A DNA stretch of 37,916 nucleotides from Acidimicrobiales bacterium (GCA_020846295.1 JADLEF010000196.1:1-37916), one strand, 5' to 3'; positions 8,683 to 16,473 are shown, counted from the first letter of the stretch. The notes: generated by a model from the letters alone, not told the origin. Program-made: numbers and translations.

Positions 8683-10296
8683 ATGACCCCGACCGACGAG
8701 CACGCACCCGCCGATCCCACCCCCGCACCATGGCGGCCGCCGGGTTGGTGGGGGGCCGCCGCCGGGCTCGCGGCGGTGGCCGCCGCGCTGGCCGCCGGGG
8801 AGCTCGCCACCGGGTTCGCCGCCTCGCTGCGCAACCCCGTGGTCAGCGTGGGCGACCGGGTCATCGACGCCGCCCCGCGCCCGGTGAAGGACGTCGCCAT
8901 CGACACGTTCGGCACCAACGACAAGCCGGCGCTCATCACCGGCACGCTGCTGATCCTCATCGCCCTGGCGGTGGTCGCCGGCGTGGCGACGGTACGGCGT
9001 CGGCTGGCCGTGGGCCTCGGCATCGTCGCCGGGTTCGGCCTGCTCGGCATGGCGGCTGCGACGTTCGGGCGCAACGGCACCGGCAACGGCTGGGTGCCGT
9101 CGCTGCTCGCCATGGTGGCCGCCGGCGGCACCCTGGTGCTGTTCCACCGCGTGACATACCCTCCGGTACGGATCGCCCCCGCCGGCGTCGCGACGGCCAC
9201 CGGCACCGCACTGGCCGGCGCGGCGAGCCGCCGGCAGTTCCTCGGCGCGCTCGGCGGCATCGGCGTGGGCGCCGCAGTGCTCGGCAGCGCCGGCCGCCGC
9301 CTCTCCCAACGATTCTCCGCCGATCTGGAGCGGGCCGGCGTCCGACCCCGGACCCCGGCCGAGCCGCTGGCGGCACCCCCCGCCGATCCCGCGGCCGGCA
9401 TCGAGGGGCTCAGCCCGCTGTTCGTGGCCAACGACGACTTCTACCGGATCGACACCGCCCTCGTCGCCCCGCGGGTCACCACCGACGGTTGGGCGCTCAC
9501 CATCGACGGGCGGGTGGACCGGCCGCTCCGACTCACCTACGACGAGCTGTGGAACCGCACCCTGGTGGAGTACGACGTCACCCTGTCCTGCGTGTCGAAC
9601 CAGGTCGGCGGCGATCTCGTCGGCAACGCCCGCTGGATCGGGGTCCGGCTCGACGAGCTGCTCGAGGAGGCCGGCGTGCAGCCCGGCGCCGACCAGGTCA
9701 TGACCCATTCCGTCGACGGTTTCACCGCCGGGTTCCCCGTGCGGGCCGCGCTCGACGGGCGCGACGCCATCGTCGCGCTGGCCATGAACGGCACCGTGCT
9801 GCCCGTCGCCCACGGCTACCCCGCCCGTCTCGTCGTCCCCGGGCTCTACGGGTACGTGTCGGCCACCAAGTGGTTGTCGCGCATCGAGCTCACCCGCTTC
9901 GACGAGGCCCAGGGCTACTGGATCCCGCGCGGCTGGGCGGTCGAGGCCCCCGTCAAGACGCAGTCGCGGATCGACACCCCGCGCCGCTCAAGAGACCTTC
10001 GCGCCGGGCGCCTGCCCATCGCCGGCGTCGCCTGGGCGCCCGGACGTGCCATCCGCGAGGTCGAGGTCCAGATCGACGACGGGGACTGGCAGCAGGCCGA
10101 GCTCGGTCCCGAGCTGGCCGACACCAGCTGGCGGCAGTGGTGGCTGGCGTGGGACGCCACGCCGGGCGAGCACACCCTGCGCTGCCGCGCCACCGACGGC
10201 ACCGGCACCACCCAGACCGAGCAGCGCAGCCGGCCCGACCCCGACGGCGCCACCGGCTGGCACAGCGTGCAGATCGAGGTCGGGCCCGCCGACTGA
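8683..10296 (+). CDS. Membrane-anchored molybdopterin-dependent oxidoreductase, sulfite oxidase family
   Basis: The 537-residue protein has four predicted hydrophobic helices (about 21-45, 83-104, 108-128 and 137-155). A fifth begins right after an SRRQFLG twin-arginine-like motif (182-188). A sulfite-oxidase molybdopterin domain follows (about 240-440), with molybdenum-ligating Cys303 in TLSCVSNQVGG, then the Mo-co dimerisation domain (to about 532). The catalytic domain should be extracytoplasmic. The family ranges from sulfite oxidation to methionine-sulfoxide reduction, and the donor or acceptor cannot be assigned here. ATG 8683 is preceded by AGGAG (8672-8676). The seleno-peroxiredoxin follows 46 bases later, with its own -10 box. 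Confidence 0.85.
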   Translation: MTPTDEHAPADPTPAPWRPPGWWGAAAGLAAVAAALAAGELATGFAASLRNPVVSVGDRVIDAAPRPVKDVAIDTFGTNDKPALITGTLLILIALAVVAGVATVRRRLAVGLGIVAGFGLLGMAAATFGRNGTGNGWVPSLLAMVAAGGTLVLFHRVTYPPVRIAPAGVATATGTALAGAASRRQFLGALGGIGVGAAVLGSAGRRLSQRFSADLERAGVRPRTPAEPLAAPPADPAAGIEGLSPLFVANDDFYRIDTALVAPRVTTDGWALTIDGRVDRPLRLTYDELWNRTLVEYDVTLSCVSNQVGGDLVGNARWIGVRLDELLEEAGVQPGADQVMTHSVDGFTAGFPVRAALDGRDAIVALAMNGTVLPVAHGYPARLVVPGLYGYVSATKWLSRIELTRFDEAQGYWIPRGWAVEAPVKTQSRIDTPRRSRDLRAGRLPIAGVAWAPGRAIREVEVQIDDGDWQQAELGPELADTSWRQWWLAWDATPGEHTLRCRATDGTGTTQTEQRSRPDPDGATGWHSVQIEVGPAD

Positions 10297-10330
10297 TCCT
10301 CAGACCTCGGCTCCGCGCCGCGCGCCGTCC

Positions 10331-10336
10331 TAACGT
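10331..10336 (+). promoter_or_regulatory. -10 box of the seleno-peroxiredoxin gene (leaderless)
   Basis: TAACGT ends 6 bases before ATG 10343, so transcription would start at or next to the A of the start codon. No Shine-Dalgarno sequence is present. Confidence 0.5.
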
Positions 10337-10342
10337 GACCGC

Positions 10343-10810
10343 ATGCTCGACGCCGGCACCGACGCCCCCGAGTTCTCGCTGCCCGACCAGCACGGCGGGA
10401 CCGTGCGCCTCCAGGACCTGCGCGGCCGCTGGGTGCTGCTGTGGTGGTACCCCAAGGCCGCCACCCCCGGTTGAACCCTGCAGAGCCAGGCGTTGCGTGA
10501 CAACGCCGACCGCTTCGAGTCGCTGGGGTGCGAGATCCTCGGTGCGTCCTTCGACACCGTGGCCGAGAACCTCGCCTTCGCCCGGGCCCAACGACTTCCG
10601 TTCCGACTGCTGTGCGACGTCGACCGCGCCGTCGGCGCCGCCTACCAGGTGCTGCGCCCCGCCGGCGACCCGCTCGCCGCCTACCCGGAACGCTTCGCGT
10701 ACCTGATCGATCCGCACGGCGTGATCCGGCGCTCCTACGCGGTGAGCGACGTCAGCGACTTCGCCCGGCTGGTGCTGACCGACCTCGAGCGCCTGCAGGA
10801 GCGGGCATGA
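10343..10810 (+). CDS. bcp: Selenocysteine-containing peroxiredoxin (Bcp/PrxQ family), UGA-encoded Sec44
   Basis: Reading one frame from ATG 10343 gives a complete 155-residue Bcp/PrxQ-like thioredoxin-fold peroxidase with a single internal TGA at 10472-10474. That codon falls at the peroxidatic position of the hallmark motif: YPKAATPG-U-TLQSQ, where PrxQ enzymes have TPGCT. Homology continues on both sides in frame (APEFSLPDQ and LRDRGRW-like N-terminal strands; LRDN, LLCDVD and FLID-like YLIDPHG after it), which argues against a frameshift or stop mutation. The resolving Cys five residues later is Gln49, so a 1-Cys-type mechanism or an external reductant is expected; Cys63 and Cys91 remain. 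A bSECIS-like hairpin follows. The stop (TGA 10808) overlaps the ATG of the next gene. Conventional calling would keep only the C-terminal part from about 10493. Confidence 0.9.
10472..10507 (+). promoter_or_regulatory. Sec UGA codon and putative bSECIS hairpin (peroxiredoxin)
   Basis: After UGA (10472-10474), GGCGUUG (10489-10495) pairs perfectly with CAACGCC (10501-10507), closing the 5-base loop CGUGA. The loop begins 21 bases after the UGA, has G as its second base and contains GU. These values fit the published bacterial SECIS rules (loop of 3-14 bases with a G in its first two bases, 16-37 bases from the UGA). Confidence 0.8.
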
Positions 10811-11646
10811 ACGTCATCCGGCGGATGACCGTGGGCGGCGCCACCGCCGACGGGGGCACCCGAGGGGGACGGGCCGGTGGAGCCGGGCGCGGGGTGCCCT
10901 ACACGCCGGCCATCGAGCCCACCGTGGGCGACGTCGGTGCCGATGCCACCGAGCTGCAGGCCAAGGTGGATCAGGTCTCCCGGGGCGGCGCCCGGGCGGC
11001 GGTGCTCGGCGTCAACGACGGCCTCGTCACCAACGTGTGCGTGATCCTGGCGCTCGCCGGGGCCTCGGCCTCCGCCTCGGCGGTGCGCCTGGCCGGCTTC
11101 GCCAGCCTCATCGCCGGCGCGTTCTCCATGGCCGCCGGGGAGTGGGTGTCGGTGCGCAGCCAGGTCGAGCTGTTCGAGGGCATCCTCGCCGAGCTGCGGG
11201 CGCTGGTGAGCCGCAACCCCAAGCTCGTGCTCGACGAGCTGGTGTCCCGGCTCGAGGACGCCGGCCTCGGCCGGGAGACGGCGCAGCGGGCCTCCACCGA
11301 GCTCCCGCTCGACGAGGACCGCTTCTTCGCCTTCACGTCGCGCCTCGTGTTCGGGCTCAACCCCGATGAGCTCGGCTCCCCGAGGGTCTCGGCCGTCTCG
11401 TCGTTCGCGCTGTTCAGCGTGGGCGCCTTCACGCCGCTGCTGCCGTGGTTCTTCACCGCCGACGGCACCGCGGTGGCCAGCTCGGTGGTGCTCACCGCGC
11501 TGTTCAGCCTCGGTGTCGGCGCGTGGGTGGCGTACTCGGGTGGACGGCCGCTGCTGTTCGGCGCGGCGCGTCAGCTCCTGATCGTGACCGCGGCGGCCGC
11601 CGTCACCTACGCCATCGGTGCGGCGTTCGGAACCAGCGTGGCCTGA
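10807..11646 (+). CDS. VIT1/CCC1-family transporter (iron/manganese)
   Basis: A 279-residue membrane protein of the VIT1/CCC1 family. It has the signature GVNDGLVTNVCVI (68-80) in the first helix and GAFSMAAGEWVSVRSQ (104-119) in the second, then an acidic cytoplasmic stretch and three C-terminal helices (about 200-275). Family members move Fe2+ or Mn2+ out of the cytoplasm. Its ATG (10807) overlaps the peroxiredoxin stop as ATGA, implying translational coupling and a joint role in metal and peroxide stress; that role is inference. The N-terminal 60 residues are Gly-rich and poorly conserved, and ATG 10825 is another possible start. The last 40 bases overlap the 3' end of the convergent GGDEF-EAL gene. 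Confidence 0.87.
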   Translation: MNVIRRMTVGGATADGGTRGGRAGGAGRGVPYTPAIEPTVGDVGADATELQAKVDQVSRGGARAAVLGVNDGLVTNVCVILALAGASASASAVRLAGFASLIAGAFSMAAGEWVSVRSQVELFEGILAELRALVSRNPKLVLDELVSRLEDAGLGRETAQRASTELPLDEDRFFAFTSRLVFGLNPDELGSPRVSAVSSFALFSVGAFTPLLPWFFTADGTAVASSVVLTALFSLGVGAWVAYSGGRPLLFGAARQLLIVTAAAAVTYAIGAAFGTSVA

Positions 11647-13640
11647 CCGGCGGCGACCCTCTCGGGCGATCGGCCGAAGCGCGTCTGCAGCTGCGCCACC
11701 GTGAGCGGCCGGGAGAAGTGGAAGCCCTGGGCCACGTCGCAGCCCCACGCGGCGAGCGCGGCGGCCTGCGCCTCGCTCTCGACCCCTTCGGCCACCACCT
11801 CCATGCCGAGCTGATGGCCGAGGGAGATCAGGTTGTACACGATCGCCGCATCGACGTCGTCGGTGCACAGGTTGTCGATGAAGCACTTGTCGATCTTCAA
11901 CGTGCTGAGCCGCAGGTTGCGCAGGTGGCCCAGTGACGTGGCGCCCTGGCCGAAGTCGTCGAGCTCCACCGCCACCCCCGCGTCGCGCAGGCGCCGCAAC
12001 GCCCTCGCCGCCCGCTCGGGCTCGGTGATGATGGCCGTCTCGGTGATCTCGAGCTCGATGTAGTCGGGTGGCAGGTTGTGCTTGAGCAGGCTGCGCAGCA
12101 CGTACTCGGGGAGGTGCTCGTCGCGCAGGTTGCGGGCCGACACGTTGATCGCGACCCGCATCGGCATCCCGTTGTAGGCCCACGACGCAGCCTGCGCCAC
12201 CGCGGTGTCGAGCACCCAGGCGGTGAGCGGGCCGATGAGCCCGGTGCTCTCCGCCACCGGCACGAACTCCGACGGCGGAACCGGCCCGCGCTCGGGGTGG
12301 TTCCAGCGCACCAGCGCCTCGACGCTGCGCACCCCCAGATCGACCAGGTGCACCTTCGGTTGGTAGACCAGGAACAGCTCCCCGTTGGCGATCGCCCGGC
12401 GCAGCTCGACGGCTAGGCCGAGACGGGTGGGGTCGGCGCGGTCGAGCTCGGCGCTGAACACCCTGGCCTCGATCTCGGCCCGCTTGGCCGCCCCCAGGGC
12501 CAGATCGGCCCGCTGCAGCAGCACGTCGGCCTCGGCGCCGTCGAGCGGGAAGGAGGCGATGCCCACGACCGCTTCGAAACCGACCGGTATGCCGGCCACC
12601 TCGATCTCCGCCGCGAGCACGTGGCGGACCACGTCGAGTTGGCGCAGCGCGGTCGGGCCGTCGACCCCGGGCAGCAGCAGGCCGAACACGTCGCCGCCGA
12701 TGCGGCCCACGAACTGCCCGGGCTGGATCATGGCCCCCAGCCGCTCGGCGACGTAGCGCAGCAGCTCGTCGCCGTAGGCCCGACCCAGCGCGTTGTTGAT
12801 CCGGGTGAAGCCCAACAGATCGAGCAGGACCACGGCGCCCGGCTGACCGTGCGGGCCGAGCGCCTCGATCGAGCGCGTCACCTCGTCGGCGAACTGGCGC
12901 CGGTTGGGCAGGCCGGTCAACGGGTCGTACAGCGCCAGCTCGCGCAGCGCCTGTGCGTTGTGCTGCAGCTTCGCCGTCGTCGAGCGGGTGAGCAAGGCCA
13001 GCACGAGCCACAGGATGGCCACGCTCGCCGCCAACACGACGCGCAGCTGCTGTTGCGAGCCGAACAGCCCGGTCTGGTCGAGCGGTACCACCACCTCCGC
13101 CACCAACGCGGCCGGGCCGTCCGCACCACTGCGGATCGGGACGAACACGGTCAGCACCGGCACCCGGGGATCGGCAGCACCGCCGAGGCCGTCCGGGACG
13201 GACACCCCGGCACGCGCCTCGAGGCCCTCGGGCCACCCCTCGGCGGCGCCGACCGACCCGGCGGCGGCATCGAAGAACGCGCCCTCGCTCACGGTGGCGG
13301 GCGCGGCGCGGGCCCGCTCGTCCGCCCACAGCAGACCGCCGGTGGGCGTCCACAGTCGGAGGCTGTGCAGCAGCCCGAGGTCCCGGGCCCGCTCGACGGT
13401 GGCCCGGAGCGCCTGCACCGAGATCGGGTCGATGGCGCCGCTGCGCTCGATCCCCCCGGCCAGCGACGACGTCGAGGAGGTGACGATGCCCTCCACCTGG
13501 CGGGTGGCCTGCCGCTCGAGCTGCACGCGCCCCTGATGGCGGGTGTACAGCTCGACGCCGATCCCGACGAGCAGGACCGGGACCAGGCTGATCACGACGT
13601 ACCGGACGAACAGCGCGAGTCCGTGGTGGCGAGGGCGCAC
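11607..13640 (-). CDS. Membrane GGDEF-EAL protein, degenerate cyclase, probable c-di-GMP phosphodiesterase
   Basis: The 677-residue protein has a transmembrane helix near 9-31, a periplasmic sensor region, a second helix near 198-216, a GGDEF domain and an EAL domain. The cyclase active site reads GGDVF (315-319) instead of GGDEF, losing the catalytic Glu. The EAL domain keeps its key residues: EALVRWNHP (441-449), INVSARNL, ELEITET, LDDFGQG (Asp561-562), LKIDKCFID and VVAEGVE. It should therefore degrade c-di-GMP, with the GGDEF half perhaps binding GTP. GTG 13640 is the most upstream start and no clear Shine-Dalgarno precedes it, so the start is less certain. Confidence 0.88.
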   Translation of the reverse strand: MRPRHHGLALFVRYVVISLVPVLLVGIGVELYTRHQGRVQLERQATRQVEGIVTSSTSSLAGGIERSGAIDPISVQALRATVERARDLGLLHSLRLWTPTGGLLWADERARAAPATVSEGAFFDAAAGSVGAAEGWPEGLEARAGVSVPDGLGGAADPRVPVLTVFVPIRSGADGPAALVAEVVVPLDQTGLFGSQQQLRVVLAASVAILWLVLALLTRSTTAKLQHNAQALRELALYDPLTGLPNRRQFADEVTRSIEALGPHGQPGAVVLLDLLGFTRINNALGRAYGDELLRYVAERLGAMIQPGQFVGRIGGDVFGLLLPGVDGPTALRQLDVVRHVLAAEIEVAGIPVGFEAVVGIASFPLDGAEADVLLQRADLALGAAKRAEIEARVFSAELDRADPTRLGLAVELRRAIANGELFLVYQPKVHLVDLGVRSVEALVRWNHPERGPVPPSEFVPVAESTGLIGPLTAWVLDTAVAQAASWAYNGMPMRVAINVSARNLRDEHLPEYVLRSLLKHNLPPDYIELEITETAIITEPERAARALRRLRDAGVAVELDDFGQGATSLGHLRNLRLSTLKIDKCFIDNLCTDDVDAAIVYNLISLGHQLGMEVVAEGVESEAQAAALAAWGCDVAQGFHFSRPLTVAQLQTRFGRSPERVAAGQATLVPNAAPMA

Positions 13641-13767
13641 GGCTCGGCTATCGACGGATGGATCGGCCGCCTTGAGGTGTGCCTCGTGGTGTCGGTCTCC
13701 CCGGAATTGGTCAAGTCTCGGGGTCGGTGCGGCGCGAGAACGGTCGGCGAGGCGGCAGAATGGAATC

Positions 13768-14463
13768 GTGCTAGCACACCTGCATCACACGCCTCGGGTA
13801 CGGCCGCACTACTCGCACTGGGCTCGCGACGCGGTCATCGCCGCTCAGGTCGGCGCGGCCGCGCTGATCGTCGTCACCGCGCTGGAGCACACCCGCCGGG
13901 ACAGCGACCGCGACGCGCAGCAGTCGACGCTGGCCCGGACCACGGTGGAGCAGGTTGCCCCTGCCGCCACGCCGACCACCACCGCCACCACCGTGATCGA
14001 TCTGCGCCAGGGCGCCGCCCCGATCACCACCACGCCGGCGCCGGCGGCATCGGTCAGCATCGCCGCGGTCGGCACGGAGCCGGTCGAGACGATGCCCAGC
14101 GTCGGTGTCCTCACCGCGCCGAGCGCGCTCAGCGGGCGGATCGACATCGCCGTCGAACACGGTGGCACCGCATCCAACCCACTGCCGACACTGACCCAGG
14201 ACCTCTTCGGTCCCGTCCGCGTCGAGGTGCTCGGGGCGGACAACGCCACCGTGGCCACCGCGTCGGTGGCCGTGGGCGAGGTCGGACGCATCGAGGGTCT
14301 GCCCGCCGGGCGGTACCGCCTGGTGCTCTCCACCGAGACGCCGATGACCGAGCCGGCGCCCGGTGTCGCCATCGGAGCCGCGAACTCGCAGCTCACCAGC
14401 GAGGTGGAGCTCGCCGAGGGCGACGTGCTGCTGGTGGCCCCGCAGTCCAACCCGACCGCCTGA
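13768..14463 (+). CDS. Hypothetical membrane-anchored protein with a beta-sandwich-like C-terminus
   Basis: I do not recognise this 231-residue protein as a named family. It has a short basic N-terminus and one hydrophobic helix (about 23-42). A Thr/Ala/Pro-rich linker (about 60-110) follows, then a beta-rich C-terminal part. The segment EGLPAGRYRLVLST is the kind of turn-strand seen in carboxypeptidase-regulatory or Cna-B-like domains. It is likely a single-pass surface protein. GTG 13768 is chosen because the nearby ATG is in another frame. It is divergent from the GGDEF-EAL gene (127 bases apart) and convergent with the next hypothetical. Function is unknown. Confidence 0.6.
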   Translation: MLAHLHHTPRVRPHYSHWARDAVIAAQVGAAALIVVTALEHTRRDSDRDAQQSTLARTTVEQVAPAATPTTTATTVIDLRQGAAPITTTPAPAASVSIAAVGTEPVETMPSVGVLTAPSALSGRIDIAVEHGGTASNPLPTLTQDLFGPVRVEVLGADNATVATASVAVGEVGRIEGLPAGRYRLVLSTETPMTEPAPGVAIGAANSQLTSEVELAEGDVLLVAPQSNPTA

Positions 14464-14464
14464 C

Positions 14465-14503
14465 GACCCTGGCGGCACGCCCCGGGGGCCGGGCGTCGGG
14501 GTC
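14465..14503. terminator. Candidate bidirectional terminator between convergent hypotheticals
   Basis: ACGCCC (14477-14482) pairs with GGGCGT (14491-14496) around an 8-base loop, and GACCC (14465-14469) can pair with GGGTC (14499-14503) outside it. It lies exactly between two stop codons. There is no U-tract. Confidence 0.35.
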
Positions 14504-15059
14504 AGCCCCCGACGGCCTCGGCGAAGCGGCGGGTCGACTTCAACGGCGTGTCCAGCGCCACCGACGGGGTGAGGCCCAGCCGGCTGGCGCCGCGGCACAG
14601 CTCCCGGATCGTCGCGTGCCAGCGCCGCGCCGTGGACGCCGCGACGATCGTGACATCGGCCGGATGCTCGACCGCGTCTGCGGCGAGCACCGGGAGCGGG
14701 TTGCCGTCGACCACGGCGATCTCCGCCTCGACGCCCATCTCCCACAGCAGCCACGACAGGCGACGCGCCCGGCGGAGGCCCTCCCGGCGGGCGCCCTGCT
14801 GATCACCGGTCGGGAATGCGAACGGCCACAACACCCCGCTGAGCGGATCGCCGATCAGCACCGGCATGCAGTCGGCGACGGGGACCGCCACGACGAGGCG
14901 CACCGCCACCGGCCCGGCGGCGAGCACCGTGCGCAGTTCCTCGGCGAGGTTGGGCCCGCCGGCACCGGGCAGGCACAGGATGGTCACCGCACGCCGCACC
15001 GGCGGTCGCCCGCGGTGCTCCCGTCGCCACCCCCGGCCCTCTCCACTGTCGCCGATCAT
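14502..15059 (-). CDS. Hypothetical protein, alpha/beta, possible CRP-regulated gene
   Basis: A 185-residue protein of no recognised family. After a basic N-terminal stretch it alternates hydrophobic strands and helices (VTILCLPGAGG, VRLVVAVPV, EAEIAVVDG, DVTIVAAS), like a Rossmann-type or universal-stress-like fold. That is a weak structural impression. The GTG of VTILCL (residue 25) is a possible alternative start. A perfect CRP/FNR-type palindrome lies immediately upstream of the ATG, and a terminator separates the gene from the VOC gene. It is probably a single-gene unit. Confidence 0.55.
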   Translation of the reverse strand: MIGDSGEGRGWRREHRGRPPVRRAVTILCLPGAGGPNLAEELRTVLAAGPVAVRLVVAVPVADCMPVLIGDPLSGVLWPFAFPTGDQQGARREGLRRARRLSWLLWEMGVEAEIAVVDGNPLPVLAADAVEHPADVTIVAASTARRWHATIRELCRGASRLGLTPSVALDTPLKSTRRFAEAVGG

Positions 15060-15061
15060 GT

Positions 15062-15077
15062 TGTGACGATAGTCACA
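15062..15077. promoter_or_regulatory. Perfect CRP-type operator, TGTGA-N6-TCACA
   Basis: TGTGACGATAGTCACA is a perfect inverted repeat and matches the consensus of CRP-family regulators (TGTGA-N6-TCACA), also used by actinobacterial Crp/GlxR. It lies 2 bases upstream of ATG 15059 on the minus strand, a position suited to repression or to a very short leader. Confidence 0.6.
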
Positions 15078-15096
15078 GGAGACCGGAAAGAGAAGA

Positions 15097-15133
15097 GCCC
15101 CGGCCCAGAATCGGCGAGCGATCGGGCCGGGGC
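15097..15133 (-). terminator. Rho-independent-like terminator of the VOC gene
   Basis: GCCCCGGCCC (15097-15106) pairs perfectly with GGGCCGGGGC (15124-15133), and ATCG/CGAT within the spacer can extend the stem. On the minus strand the hairpin is followed by the pyrimidine- and T-rich run TCTTCTCTTT, as expected for an intrinsic terminator of the VOC-family gene. Confidence 0.65.
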
Positions 15134-15172
15134 GGCGTCAACGGGCGGTCCTGGCACGGACCGCGACCCGCA

Positions 15173-15730
15173 TCAGGACGTCGGAGCGGTGAAGACCTTG
15201 TAGTCGGTGTTGTCCACGAGCGCGTCGTCACCGTCGGTCGCTGTCGGCACGAAGTAGTTCAGCGCGCCGTTGACGTCCTGCTCCCACACCTCGGCCGGCA
15301 GTTCGTAGAGGATCTCGATGCCGTTGCCGTCCGGATCCACCACGTAGCAGCTGTGGGTCATGCCGTGCTCGCCACGGATGGCGAAGTCGACACCCTTCGC
15401 CTTCATGTACTCCAGCTGCTTGACGAAGTCCTCCTTGCGGTACGCGACGGCGTAGTGGTTGATCGCATTGATCGACTCGCCACCGGCGAGGTCCCACTTC
15501 TTGACCGGAGGCGCCGCATCCGGGTTGGCCATCTGGACCAGCGCGACGTCGTGGTGCGAGCCCGGACGGCACTGGTAGAAGCGCATCTGCATCGGGAACT
15601 GCGGACCGAGGGCGCCGATCTGCTTCCAGCCCAAGCCCTCTGTGTAGAACTTGTGCGAAGCCTCGATGTCCCGAACGTTCAGCACGAGATGGTTGACGCC
15701 CAAGGCGGGCACGGCCTGCGGATCGCTCAT
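15173..15730 (-). CDS. VOC-superfamily protein (glyoxalase/type I extradiol dioxygenase-like)
   Basis: This 185-residue protein has two beta-alpha-beta-beta-beta modules of the vicinal-oxygen-chelate fold. NHLVLNVRDIEAS opens the first and INHYAVAY the second. GNGIEILYELP supplies the expected third metal ligand (Glu), giving a plausible His-His-Glu site. The spacing resembles catechol 2,3-dioxygenase-like proteins, but VOC proteins range over dioxygenases, lyases and resistance proteins and the substrate is not evident. ATG 15730 has GGAAGGA upstream. The upstream region (15731-15923) contains the palindrome ATTGCGCAAT (15807-15816) and a TTGACG -35-like hexamer on minus (15804-15799). Confidence 0.82.
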   Translation of the reverse strand: MSDPQAVPALGVNHLVLNVRDIEASHKFYTEGLGWKQIGALGPQFPMQMRFYQCRPGSHHDVALVQMANPDAAPPVKKWDLAGGESINAINHYAVAYRKEDFVKQLEYMKAKGVDFAIRGEHGMTHSCYVVDPDGNGIEILYELPAEVWEQDVNGALNYFVPTATDGDDALVDNTDYKVFTAPTS

Positions 15731-15923
15731 AGTTGTTCCTTCCCCCGAGAGCTGCACCCGCAGCTCAGGTGTCCTGCTAGCGGCACGCTACGCAAACCCG
15801 TCAAAGATTGCGCAATACCAGTCTAGAGAGACGTCGGACACAGCCGGACTGCGCATCCCGACCACGGGAACGACCGGTGGCCGCAACCGTCCGCCGCCGC
15901 CGGGGACGGGGACCGGGACGGGA

Positions 15924-16457
15924 TCAGCCGACGGCGAGGAGGTCGACGACGAAGACGAGCGTCTCGTTCGGCTGGATCACCGGGGGGAAGCCCTGGGCGC
16001 CGTAGGCGAGATCGCCCGGGATGGTGAGCTGGCGACGGCCCCCCACCTTCATGCCGACCACCCCCTGGTCCCAGCCGGCGATGACCTGGCGGCCACCGAG
16101 CAGGAACGAGAACGGCTCACCACGATCCCACGACGCATCGAACTGCGAACCATCGCTGTAGTGCACGCCGACGTACTGCACCGTCACCTGCTTGCCCGCC
16201 ACCGCCTCGGCGCCGTCGCCGACGACGAGATCCTCGGTGACCAGCGACGTGGGCGCAGGACCGCTGGGCACGGACACGGTGGGCTTGCTCATGGCGGACT
16301 CCGTCTCGGTACTGGGCGTGGACCCGCCCGTGTTGACCGTCTCGCTGTCACCGCAGGCCACAGCGACCACCGACAGCAACAGGGTCGCAGCCGCCACCGG
16401 GGCGATGAGGGTGCGACGCTCCGAACGGGGGCGCGGGGCGGGAGGTGCAGCAGACAT
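15924..16457 (-). CDS. FKBP-type peptidyl-prolyl isomerase, probable lipoprotein
   Basis: A 177-residue secreted protein. It has a basic N-terminus, a hydrophobic signal segment (about 17-34) and a lipobox-like AVAC with Cys35 as the probable lipidation site. A Ser/Thr-rich linker leads to a C-terminal FKBP domain (about 80-177) with VTVQYVG, GSQFDASWDRG, VIAGWDQGVVGMKVGG and LAYGAQGFPP. It should catalyse prolyl isomerisation of exported proteins at the outer face of the membrane. A TAGCGT box (16467-16472) sits 9 bases before ATG 16457. It lies downstream of the LCP gene in the same orientation, a sensible pairing of envelope functions. Confidence 0.87.
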   Translation of the reverse strand: MSAAPPAPRPRSERRTLIAPVAAATLLLSVVAVACGDSETVNTGGSTPSTETESAMSKPTVSVPSGPAPTSLVTEDLVVGDGAEAVAGKQVTVQYVGVHYSDGSQFDASWDRGEPFSFLLGGRQVIAGWDQGVVGMKVGGRRQLTIPGDLAYGAQGFPPVIQPNETLVFVVDLLAVG

Positions 16458-16473
16458 GGACCGATCACGCTAA

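Noticed and set aside
6969-9431. Long minus-strand extension upstream of the response regulator
   Set aside because: It is antisense to the histidine kinase and molybdoenzyme genes; the regulator has a clear GTG start with Shine-Dalgarno at 6968.
10343-10492. Peroxiredoxin as a pseudogene with a nonsense mutation or sequencing error
   Set aside because: The frame is intact on both sides, the TGA sits exactly on the catalytic Cys codon, and a SECIS-like hairpin follows. A chance stop at that one codon out of 155 is unlikely.
13592-13777. Small minus-strand frame between the GGDEF-EAL gene and the next hypothetical
   Set aside because: Composition is random-like, there is no ribosome site, and it overlaps the N-termini of both flanking genes.
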